Shown one piece after another: positions 8,001 through 13,839 of a stretch of 28,472 nucleotides of DNA. Numbering within the stretch: the first letter of the stretch is position 1; the number at the start of each line of letters is the position of its first letter. The stretch spans positions 1 to 28,472 of the forward strand of contig CAZPEM010000024.1 in assembly GCA_964585575.1 (NCBI GenBank), read 5' to 3'. A model generated the notes under the pieces. The model was given only the letters and a program-made list of their open reading frames with translations. It was not told where the DNA came from and did no database searches. The stretch is from UBA4655 sp964585575. GTDB taxonomy: Bacteria > Planctomycetota > Planctomycetia > Pirellulales > UBA1268. Made by a program: the position numbers and the translations under genes.

Positions 8001-9000
8001 CGGCGCGACGTCCGCAGACGTCGGCAGCATCGCTTCGGACACCGCGGCGACGGGGCTGGCCCTGCTCTGCTTTCTCGGCGCCGGCTATGACCACTTTGGC
8101 GATCGCCATGCCGACACGGTTCGCCGCGGGCTCGGATTCCTGCGGGCGGTGCAGAAGGCCGATGGCGATCTCTATCTCGAATCGGACGAGGCGTCCGGAC
8201 GGTCGGCGAGACTCTACAGCCATGCGATCGCCACGATGGCGTTGTGCGAGGCGGTCGGCATGACCGGCGATCCGCTGCTCCGTGAATCGGCCGACAAGGC
8301 CTGCCGGTTCATCGCGTCGACCCAGCACGAGAAGCGGGGCGGCTGGCGGTACGCGCCGGGCGTCGGCTCCGACCTGTCGGTGAGCGGATGGATGCTGGTG
8401 GCGCTGCGGTCCGGTCAGATCGCGGGGATCGAGATCGATCCTCGATGTCTTGCCGGCGTGCGGGTTCTGCTCGACACGTCGCAGTCCGTCGAGGATGCCG
8501 ACACGTACGTCTACAACCCCTACGCCCCCGACACTCTGGAGCAGCGTGCGGGCCGCAGGTCTTCGCCGACGATGACCGCCGTCGGCCTGCTGATGCGGCT
8601 CTACACCGGATACGCCCGCGACGATCCTCGTTTCGTGGGGGCCGCCACGAAGCTCGCCGCCGAACTGCCGTCCAATGGCTCGCGCGGCCGTCCTACCCGA
8701 GATTGCTATCTCTGGTACTACGTCTCGCAGGTGCTCTTCCACGTCGGAGGCGAAGCGTGGGACCGCTGGTACGGGCGGCTTTACGAGATCCTCGTCGCCT
8801 CGCAGGAGACGGTCGGCGACCGGGCGGGCAGCTGGAATCCGGGCGGCGAGGTGCCCGACCGCTGGGGAGCGTTCGGCGGGCGAATCTACGTGACCGCGCT
8901 CAACCTGCTCACGCTGGAGGTGACCTACCGGCATCTTCCGATCGACCAGGCTGTCGTCCGCCCCGCCGACGATCGAGAGACCGGACGAAACTCTCCGTGA
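5011..9000 (+). CDS. TonB-like membrane anchor fused to a C-terminal squalene-cyclase-type toroid domain
   Basis: A 1329-residue protein from ATG 5011, with GGAGGGG just upstream. A basic N-terminus leads to one membrane segment, about 11-36, containing S20-L-L-V-H24. Ser and His four apart in the anchor is the TonB motif (S16/H20 in E. coli) needed for coupling to ExbB/ExbD. Residues about 40-950 are an Ala/Pro/Arg-rich, poorly structured spacer with three ~190-residue repeats. Residues about 967-1310 are a toroid domain of the prenyltransferase/squalene-oxidase-repeat type (GLEFLSRAQLPDGRWSLS, SDTAATGLALLCFLGAG, LYSHAIATMALCEAVGMTGD, KRGGWRYAPG). The DxDD catalytic motif of squalene-hopene cyclases was not seen, nor a CGEQ thioester, so binding rather than catalysis is likelier. 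Inferred role: an ExbB/ExbD-energised transducer spanning the periplasm. The last 92 bases overlap the convergent gene at 8909-9394. Confidence 0.85.
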   Translation: MSGREGERRRLGLVFAGLLSLLVHLLLIMVMAVYTLRDEIPGVDKKLERARPEAKAKQSASDFELVVTKEDRPRPVHESPLEVAVEKPAAREDAVERPKPADRVVSLKAAAAEPLATPVTIELPRAAAAPKSAVETPTKLSRKESDLGSESAQAAAAVPESVTSTAANEAKAAEPQPTVRRPQAARRSVVKSVAAARPTVEPATAPEPVATTRTRSAAANAAVDSPELASIARAATATGAAGPLGDEATVDVKPLSATGESGRQEPSVPAASAAARARPQPNATASRSVAPRVSRPSGGDPSPESAAAIDLPREVATPKASADTPTKLARNESALRSETSEAAAAVNVPDTAASAVAAGAEPPRPQPAAKRPQAGPRSAVRSVSTSRPSVEAATAPEPVAAARTRSAAAPSVVNSPELASLARAATATGAAGPPGDEASGDVKPLSVAGESSRQEPSVSAASAAARARPQTSAAARPVASRSSPRGGGESGPESAVGSMRAPGIGLPREVSTPSGSADEPTQLARKESALGSEPAAAAAAVAAAESIAASGAGGAEAVQPQPAATRPQAGPRSAVRSVSSARPNVEAATAPEAVTATRTRSATANAAVDSPELPSLARAATATVAASPSGDEAGDDVEPLSVAGESGRQEPGVPAASAAARARPEPSAAAPRSVASRASGPAGGDPSPESAGPRLAARGEPSVGAMPAIAIGALPRAAGTGLGPGDADDASDVAGLDVAGLVGGDPTKPTAGDGPGDAPPAAAPGRRPTASQRAGSLARQVAAARPRGTGGPGSAVDGVVAEGDLTSRVGGRAGGVAGIRGGLDAPESSSPGRQMTVGDSEVAAAAVAVDAAKIVPAAKGTADPFATIAASQRPVRPSRESPRPSVLVSGPDGPGGSEDEAGPQPGITARPSRRPTESVLENDERFLARVAAAALPVDGRVRQMAAAFLQRSPDRRDQPRQGNRGTDTKAKAAIERGLEFLSRAQLPDGRWSLSRFPGATSADVGSIASDTAATGLALLCFLGAGYDHFGDRHADTVRRGLGFLRAVQKADGDLYLESDEASGRSARLYSHAIATMALCEAVGMTGDPLLRESADKACRFIASTQHEKRGGWRYAPGVGSDLSVSGWMLVALRSGQIAGIEIDPRCLAGVRVLLDTSQSVEDADTYVYNPYAPDTLEQRAGRRSSPTMTAVGLLMRLYTGYARDDPRFVGAATKLAAELPSNGSRGRPTRDCYLWYYVSQVLFHVGGEAWDRWYGRLYEILVASQETVGDRAGSWNPGGEVPDRWGAFGGRIYVTALNLLTLEVTYRHLPIDQAVVRPADDRETGRNSP
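5398..7120 (+). repeat. Three tandem ~190-residue coding repeats in the TonB-like spacer
   Basis: Units start near 5398, 5962 and 6547 (periods 564 and 585 bases). Each reads P-(K/S)-x-S-A-(V/D)-x-(T/E)-P-T-(K/Q)-L, then a P-Q-A-(A/G)-x-R-S-(V/A)-V segment, SPELxS(I/L)ARAATAT, GE(S)xRQEPxV and AASAAARARP. The third unit degenerates near 7100. The copies differ throughout, so they are old protein-level repeats, not a recent DNA duplication. Confidence 0.85.
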
Positions 9001-9394
9001 TTGCTGAGAAGACCCGGGCGATGCGGTCCCACTCCCTGTCTTCCGCCTGACAGAGCAGGAGGTAGGTTGCGGCCGCGGTCTCGAGCGTGCGGACCGCCGC
9101 CGTGTTCGTGAGATCGAGGCAGTAGAAGTTGAGATCGTAGCCGGGCAGCATGAGCCCGCCGACGCTGTCGCTCGCCCGCTCCATGTCGAGCTCCCGATAT
9201 TCCTCCCGCATCTCCGCGACGACCGCGTCGGAGAGCCGCGACGCCGGCTCGCCCGGAGCGTGGGCGCTCACCGACCAGAAGCCCCCTTCGGGTGAATAGA
9301 CCGTGACCGCGGCCTGGCCCCCCTGCGCGTCGGAGATGTCGACCGTCCAGTTGTCGGGATAATCGAACCGCAGGCCCAGCTTGTCGAAATGCAT
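8909..9394 (-). CDS. Small uncharacterised protein, possibly PsbP/Mog1-like fold
   Basis: A 161-residue protein from ATG 9394, with CAGGAG six bases upstream. It begins MHFDKLGLRFDYPDNWTVDI; the pattern F-x-Y-P-x-x-W near the N-terminus is typical of the PsbP/Mog1-like alpha/beta group (for example DUF1795-type proteins). It continues with strands such as AAVTVYSPEGGFWSVSAHAP and ends with a helix (DREWDRIARVFSAITESF). There is no signal peptide or membrane segment, so it is probably cytoplasmic. The last ~20 residues are basic and overlap, on the opposite strand, the 3' end of the TonB-like gene. It is divergent from flhA, with 99 bases between the chosen starts. The fold suggestion is weak; the gene itself is well supported. 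Confidence 0.7.
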   Translation of the reverse strand: MHFDKLGLRFDYPDNWTVDISDAQGGQAAVTVYSPEGGFWSVSAHAPGEPASRLSDAVVAEMREEYRELDMERASDSVGGLMLPGYDLNFYCLDLTNTAAVRTLETAAATYLLLCQAEDREWDRIARVFSAITESFVRSLDRRRGGRQPGRSEDAGRSPPA

Positions 9395-9493
9395 GAATGG
9401 CTCCTGCCCGCAAAAACGCCGGGCGATCGGGGCATTGTACGCCCCCGGACCGATCTGGACCGGCTTCTCGCCGGCCGCTACCGTTCCCCATCC

Positions 9494-11581
9494 ATGCTTG
9501 GCCCCGCACATTCCACCGCCGCCACCCAACGTTCCGCCCGACGGGCCGTGGCCGTCGCCGGCGACGCCTTCCTGCCGGCCGTGATGCTGCTGTCGGTGCT
9601 CGTCGTGCTCGTCCCCGTGCCGGCGGGGCTCGTCGATCTCCTGCTGGCCGCGAACCTCGCGGTATCCACGCTCGCGCTCGTGGGGGCGCTCGCCGCCCGG
9701 TCTCCGTTGGAGATGAGCGTCTTTCCGACCTTCCTTCTCGGCGCGACGCTCGTGCGGCTCGTGCTCAACATCTCGACGACGCGGCTCATCCTGACCCGAG
9801 CGGCCGTGGACGGTGACGTCGCCGCCGGCGAGGTCGTGCGGGCGTTCGGCGAGTTCGTGTCGGGCAACAGCGTGGTCGTGGGCGCGGTGATCTTCGCGAT
9901 CATCGCGGTGATCCAGTTCGTCGTGATCACCGCCGGTGCGACGCGGACCGGCGAGGTGGCGGCCCGATTCGCGCTCGACGGCCTGCCGGGCAGGCAGATG
10001 GCGATCGACACCGAGGTTCAGGCCGGCACGGTCACCCGCGAGCAGGCCCGCGCGATGCGGCTCGATCTCCAGCGGCACGCCGACTTCTTCGCCAACATGG
10101 ACGGGGCGAGCCGGTTCGTCCGCGGCGAGGCCGTCGCCGGCGTCGTGATCACGATCGTCAACATCGTCGGAGGGCTGGCGATCGGCGTGGGGCAGCACGG
10201 CATGCCGATCGGCCGGGCCGTCGACGTCTACTCGCGGCTCACGATCGGCGACGGGCTCGTCTCCGCGGTGCCGTCGCTGCTCGTGTCGATCGCCACGGGG
10301 CTGCTGATCTCGCGGTCGAGCCAGGCGGTCGACCTGTCGGGCGAGCTGCGGAGGCAGTTCGCTGCTCGGCCGCTCGCGCTCGTCATCACGGCGGCCTTCC
10401 TCGCGGTGCTCGCCTTCACGAAGCTCCCGTTCCTGCCGCTGGCCGCCGTGGCATGCGTGCTCGTGGCCGTGGCCTGGCAAGCCAGCCGAACCGGTTCCAC
10501 CGTCGGGGCCCCGGCTCCGGCGGCGGGTGAGCCGCGTGAGGCCTCGTCCACGGGTTCGATCGCGGCCGAGCTGCTGGCCGAGGAGCTCGTCGTCGTCGAG
10601 GTCGGCCGAGGCCTGATGCACCTCGTCGCCGGGGCCGAGCCGCCGCTGCCGCGCCGGGCGGCGACGCTTCGAACGGCGCTGGCGAACGATCTCGGCATCG
10701 TGCTTCCTAAAATCGTGTTTCGCGACGATCCCTCGCTCGAGCCGCAGAGCTACCGCGTGCTCATCGCGGGCGAGCCGGCAGCGGAAGGGGAGGTTCTCCA
10801 GGGGAGGTCGCTGGCCGTCGGGGGAAGTTCCGACGAGCAGCCGCTCGAGGGGCTCGAGGCGGTCGATCCGGCGGGCGGCCGCGCGGCCGTCTGGATCGCC
10901 CCGCGTCAGGTCGCGCAGGCCCGTCGCCGGGGCGCCGTCGTGCTCGATGCACCGGATGTCGTCGCGCGGGCGATGGAGTCGGCCGTTCGCCGGCACGCCG
11001 AACTGTTGCTCACTCGAGGCAGCGTGTCGCAGCTCGTCGAGACCCTGCGGGCAACGCAGCCGGCCGCCGTCGAGGGGGTCGTGCCGGAGCAGCTGTCGCT
11101 GCCGCTGGTCCATCGCACGCTGCAGCTCCTCGTTCGCGAGAACGTGCCGATCCGGCCGCTCTCCGGCGTGCTCGAGCTGATGGCCGACCACGTCGGGACC
11201 GCGGCCGACGCCGGCCCGCTCGCCGAGCTGGTGCGGCAGGGGCTCGCGCGGACGATCTGCCGGCGGCTTCGCGACGATCAGGGCCGGCTATCGGTCGTGA
11301 GGCTCTCCGAGGCCACGGTGGCGGGGCTCATGGAGGCCGCGTCGACGCGGAGCAAGCCCGACGCGAAGCTTCTCGCCGCGATCCGCCGGGCGGCGAGCGC
11401 CGGCGGCGAGCGGTCGAGCCCGCGGCCGCTGGTCGTGCCGGGCCGCGTGCGGCGGCAGCTGCGGGACCTGCTGGCCAGGTCGATCGCGGGTGCCATCGTG
11501 GTCGCCGAGGAGGAGATCGCCGACGAGCCGAAGGTGGAGGTCTTCGCCACCCTCGGTGAGGAACTCGCGAGGGCGGCGTGA
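9494..11581 (+). CDS. flhA: Flagellar type III export gate protein FlhA
   Basis: A 695-residue protein, a normal FlhA length. The N-terminal half is a multi-pass membrane domain (FLPAVMLLSVLVVLVPVPAG, FPTFLLGATLVRLVLNISTT). Residues about 151-175 hold the FHIPEP family signature, RTGEVAARFALDGLPGRQMA. The C-terminal half (from ~355) is the cytoplasmic nonamer-forming domain, with RRHAELLLTRGSVSQLVETL and LLVRENVPIRPLSGVLELMA. FlhA uses proton motive force to export flagellar subunits and docks chaperones through its cytoplasmic domain. The start is uncertain: ATG 9494 gives the right length but has no clear ribosome site, and the frame is open to an ATG at 9389. FlhA rather than a virulence SctV protein is supported by the sigma-28 factor and FlgM genes downstream. 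Confidence 0.93.
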   Translation: MLGPAHSTAATQRSARRAVAVAGDAFLPAVMLLSVLVVLVPVPAGLVDLLLAANLAVSTLALVGALAARSPLEMSVFPTFLLGATLVRLVLNISTTRLILTRAAVDGDVAAGEVVRAFGEFVSGNSVVVGAVIFAIIAVIQFVVITAGATRTGEVAARFALDGLPGRQMAIDTEVQAGTVTREQARAMRLDLQRHADFFANMDGASRFVRGEAVAGVVITIVNIVGGLAIGVGQHGMPIGRAVDVYSRLTIGDGLVSAVPSLLVSIATGLLISRSSQAVDLSGELRRQFAARPLALVITAAFLAVLAFTKLPFLPLAAVACVLVAVAWQASRTGSTVGAPAPAAGEPREASSTGSIAAELLAEELVVVEVGRGLMHLVAGAEPPLPRRAATLRTALANDLGIVLPKIVFRDDPSLEPQSYRVLIAGEPAAEGEVLQGRSLAVGGSSDEQPLEGLEAVDPAGGRAAVWIAPRQVAQARRRGAVVLDAPDVVARAMESAVRRHAELLLTRGSVSQLVETLRATQPAAVEGVVPEQLSLPLVHRTLQLLVRENVPIRPLSGVLELMADHVGTAADAGPLAELVRQGLARTICRRLRDDQGRLSVVRLSEATVAGLMEAASTRSKPDAKLLAAIRRAASAGGERSSPRPLVVPGRVRRQLRDLLARSIAGAIVVAEEEIADEPKVEVFATLGEELARAA

Positions 11582-11806
11582 CCATGGGGGGAATCGGCAA
11601 AAAGCGGCGATCGGCGGGCAGGACGACGTCACCGCGGCGGGACGGCTCGGGCGGCCCGGTGGCGGCCCGTGCGGCCCGTAGAAAAAGTTTTCAAGAAAGG
11701 TTTGCGGATTGGACGATGACTTCGTGCCCCACGGCGAAGCTGCGCCCAGGCCCCATGCTTCCGCATGGGACGGCCGTCCGCGAAGCAGGAACGGATTGAA
11801 TTTTCC

Positions 11807-11847
11807 GTCCGGAAGATCCGGACCAACGCATTTCACCAACGCATTTC
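11807..11847. repeat. Small palindrome and 13-bp tandem duplication upstream of the sigma factor gene
   Basis: GTCCGG (11807-11812) pairs with CCGGAC (11818-11823) around AAGAT. It is followed directly by two perfect copies of ACCAACGCATTTC (11822-11834 and 11835-11847), ending just before the ribosome site. The rest of the 278-base spacer 11582-11859 holds no convincing gene. An A-rich stretch at 11681-11700 is the likeliest promoter area. Confidence 0.8.
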
Positions 11848-11859
11848 AAGGAGGAGAGC

Positions 11860-12645
11860 GTGGCGAACCAACCGTCCCCGGAAGAGGTCCAGGAGATCTG
11901 GAAGAAGTTCAAGCTCGACCAGTCGAACGAGGATCTGCGCAACCGGCTCATCGAGATCTACCTGCCGCTCGTGAAGTACAACGGCGAGCGGATCTGGTCG
12001 CGGCTGCCCGATGGCGTGGAGCTCGACGACCTCGTCTCGGCCGGCACGTTCGGGCTGATGGACGCGATCGACGCGTTCGACATGTCCCGGGGAGTGAAGT
12101 TCGAGACCTACTGCGTGCCGCGGATCCGCGGGGCCATGCTCGACGAGCTGCGGACGATGGACTGGGTGCCGCGGCTCGTTCGCAGCAAGGCCAGCAAGCT
12201 CAACGAGGCGGTCAAGACGCTCGAGGCGAAGCTCGGCCGCGCGCCCGCCGACGCCGAGGTGGCGGAACACATGCAGCTTTCGCGGGAGGATTTCGAGAAG
12301 CTGCTCGTCGATGCCAACGCCGTCGGGCTCGTCTCGCTCAACAAGAAGTGGTGCGAGACCGACAGTTCGAAGGACGTCCGCGAGATCGACGTGCTCGAGG
12401 ACAAGCGTGGCGAGGATCCGACGAGGCGGATCCAGAAGGCCGACCTCATGCGTCTGGTGACGAAGGGCCTCAACCGCAATGAGCGGCTGATCATCATCCT
12501 CTACTACTACGAGGAGCTGACGATGAAGGAGATCGGCGCCACGCTCGACCTCTCGGAGAGCCGCGTCAGCCAGATGCACAGCGCGATCGTCGAGCGGCTG
12601 CAGAATCAGCTCGGCCGGCGACGGCCCGAGTTCGCGGTCGGATGA
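11860..12645 (+). CDS. fliA: RNA polymerase sigma-28 factor, FliA/WhiG family
   Basis: A 261-residue protein starting at GTG 11860 behind a near-perfect AAGGAGGAGA site. Region 2 (about 29-108) contains RLIEIYLPLVKYNGERIWSR, the core-binding helix ELDDLVSAGTFGLMDAIDAF and the promoter-melting part with RGVKFETYCVPRIRGAMLDE. Region 3 (about 116-152) has AKLGRAPADAEVAEHM. Region 4 (about 203-252) has the helix-turn-helix MKEIGATLDLSESRVSQMHS for -35 recognition. There is no region 1, as expected for sigma-28. It directs RNA polymerase to late flagellar and chemotaxis promoters. The gene lies downstream of flhA and upstream of its likely inhibitor FlgM. An exact sigma-28 type -10 element before flgM suggests this factor switches on its own antagonist. 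Confidence 0.94.
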   Translation: MANQPSPEEVQEIWKKFKLDQSNEDLRNRLIEIYLPLVKYNGERIWSRLPDGVELDDLVSAGTFGLMDAIDAFDMSRGVKFETYCVPRIRGAMLDELRTMDWVPRLVRSKASKLNEAVKTLEAKLGRAPADAEVAEHMQLSREDFEKLLVDANAVGLVSLNKKWCETDSSKDVREIDVLEDKRGEDPTRRIQKADLMRLVTKGLNRNERLIIILYYYEELTMKEIGATLDLSESRVSQMHSAIVERLQNQLGRRRPEFAVG

Positions 12646-12705
12646 GCCGCCTTCGGACGAGACGAGAGCCCGATTTCACCGAAAAAAACGGCGAAAAAAT
12701 TGGCC

Positions 12706-12733
12706 TCATGGTTCGAGGGTGAGATGCCGATAA
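12706..12733 (+). promoter_or_regulatory. Sigma-28 type promoter for flgM
   Basis: GCCGATAA at 12726-12733 matches the sigma-28 -10 consensus exactly. TCATGGTT at 12706-12713 matches 5 of 8 positions of TAAAGTTT at 12-base spacing (11 is usual). A-tracts lie just upstream (12681-12700). Transcription would start near 12741, giving a leader of about 205 bases before flgM. Confidence 0.65.
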
Positions 12734-12947
12734 TGAAAAGCTCGGGCAGGCGTTGCCCGCGTCCGACGAATCGCACGGAGTGGCTCGCACGACTGGCATT
12801 CTGGAAAAGCGCGGCAAGAGTTGAGGCACCACGAACCACCTGACGCCCGTCCGCGTAGGACATCTCCGACGGGTCGATGACCTGCGAGGGTGCACGAGAC
12901 GGGGGCGACGGACGGTTCAGGACACATCCATCGGAAGGAGACGGATC
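12734..12947 (+). other. Long leader/spacer before flgM
   Basis: The whole fliA-flgM spacer is 12646-12947. Downstream of the sigma-28 element it carries a hairpin CGGGCA-GGCGT-TGCCCG (12743-12759) right at the expected transcript start. No convincing gene is seen: a 40-codon frame from ATG 12724 overlaps the promoter and lacks a ribosome site. The hairpin may protect or regulate the leader; this is inference. Confidence 0.4.
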
Positions 12948-13229
12948 ATGCAAATCTTCGGTGTTTCGGCGACGAACGGCTCGCAGGCGGTTTCGGGCGT
13001 GAAGGTGATCGGCGGCGCCGGGCCGGCCAGGGCCGCCGGCGACGTCGCCGACGTCCGCGACTCGGTGTCGCTGTCGGTCGATGGCGTTCGTGCGGCCGAG
13101 GCGGCCGCGACCGCCGACATCCGGTTCGACCGGGTTCAGGCGATTCGCGCGGCAATCGCCGACGGCAGCTACGACACGCCCGAGAAGCTCGACATCGCGC
13201 TCGACCGGCTGTTGGATTCCATCGGCTGA
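12948..13229 (+). CDS. flgM: Anti-sigma-28 factor FlgM
   Basis: A 93-residue protein from ATG 12948, with AAGGAG upstream. The N-terminal half is low-complexity and probably disordered, as in FlgM. The C-terminal half (about 60-93) carries the family pattern IRFDRVQAIRAAIADGSYDT followed by EKLDIALDRLLDSI. FlgM binds the sigma-28 factor and holds it inactive until the hook-basal body is finished, when FlgM is secreted through the flagellar export apparatus, of which FlhA (also in this block) is the gate. It is expressed from its own sigma-28 type promoter and followed by a strong terminator, so it is probably a single-gene transcript. The assignment rests on the C-terminal pattern and on its place after fliA. 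Confidence 0.9.
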   Translation: MQIFGVSATNGSQAVSGVKVIGGAGPARAAGDVADVRDSVSLSVDGVRAAEAAATADIRFDRVQAIRAAIADGSYDTPEKLDIALDRLLDSIG

Positions 13230-13261
13230 GGGAGTGCGGTCGACGTTCGGGAATGTACACT

Positions 13262-13304
13262 AGGGGTGGCGGGTCGAAGTCGACCGCCACCCCTTTCTTT
13301 TTCT
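13262..13304 (+). terminator. Rho-independent terminator after flgM
   Basis: AGGGGTGGCGGGTCGA (13262-13277) pairs with TCGACCGCCACCCCT (13280-13294), leaving one bulged G and a minimal AG turn, followed by TTCTTTTTCTC. It sits 33 bases after flgM and 20 bases before the Fur-family gene, so it separates the flagellar unit from the regulator. Confidence 0.93.
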
Positions 13305-13323
13305 CTCGCGATCGAGGAAACCG

Positions 13324-13830
13324 ATGTCCGTCACCGATGATTTCGCGCTCCAGAGCGTGAAGGTGGCGATGACGCCGTGGGAGCGTTTCGACGAGTTCCT
13401 CCAGGCCCGCGGCAAGCGAATCACGAGGCAGCGTCGGCTGATCGTCGAGCAGGTCTACGCGAGCCACGAGCACTTCGACGCCGACCAGCTCATCGACCTC
13501 ATCCACGCGACGCCCGAGGGGGCGAAGGCGAGCCGGGCAACCGTCTACCGCACGCTCGGCGACATGGTCGATGCCGGGCTGCTTCGCAAGATGGTGCTCG
13601 GCGGCCGCGAGGTGTACGAGCACGACTACGGCTACCCGCAGCACGATCACCTCTTCTGCTCGAGCTGCCAGAGCCTGATCGAGTTCTCGAGCGATGAATT
13701 GATCCGCATCCGGGACGCGGTGGCCGCAACGCACCAGTTCCGCGCGGAGTCACATCGGCTCATCATCACCGGCATCTGCGCCGATTGCCGAAGCAGCCGC
13801 AGCCGGAATCGCCACCAAGACCGGGTGTAG
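13324..13830 (+). CDS. Fur-family metal-responsive transcriptional regulator
   Basis: A 168-residue protein from ATG 13324, with GAGG just upstream. The N-terminal winged-helix domain has KRITRQRRLIVEQVYASHEH and the recognition helix ASRATVYRTLGDMVDAGLL (69-87). The metal-binding and dimerisation domain has H107-D-H109, C112-x2-C115 and C152-x2-C155. The two CxxC pairs are the structural zinc site and the histidines fit the sensing site. Fur-type proteins repress iron or other metal genes when metal-loaded; whether this one senses iron, zinc, manganese or peroxide cannot be decided from sequence alone. It is ~20 residues longer than typical Fur, from an N-terminal extension and a basic tail. 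It is insulated by a terminator upstream and converges on the chemoreceptor gene with a 9-base gap. No Fur box was recognised nearby. Confidence 0.9.
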   Translation: MSVTDDFALQSVKVAMTPWERFDEFLQARGKRITRQRRLIVEQVYASHEHFDADQLIDLIHATPEGAKASRATVYRTLGDMVDAGLLRKMVLGGREVYEHDYGYPQHDHLFCSSCQSLIEFSSDELIRIRDAVAATHQFRAESHRLIITGICADCRSSRSRNRHQDRV

Positions 13831-13839
13831 GGGAGGGGG

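Noticed and set aside
11578..11799. 73-residue frame after flhA (starts GTGACCATG)
   Set aside because: Overlaps the flhA stop but is Arg/Ser/Pro-rich with no family resemblance, and runs through the probable fliA promoter area.
12701..12716. Possible sigma-54 promoter (TGGCCT...TTCG)
   Set aside because: The -12 GC pair is missing at the required spacing; the exact GCCGATAA element explains the site better.
12724..12843. Short frame MPIMKSSGRR... overlapping the sigma-28 element
   Set aside because: It starts inside the predicted promoter, has no ribosome site, and its composition looks random.
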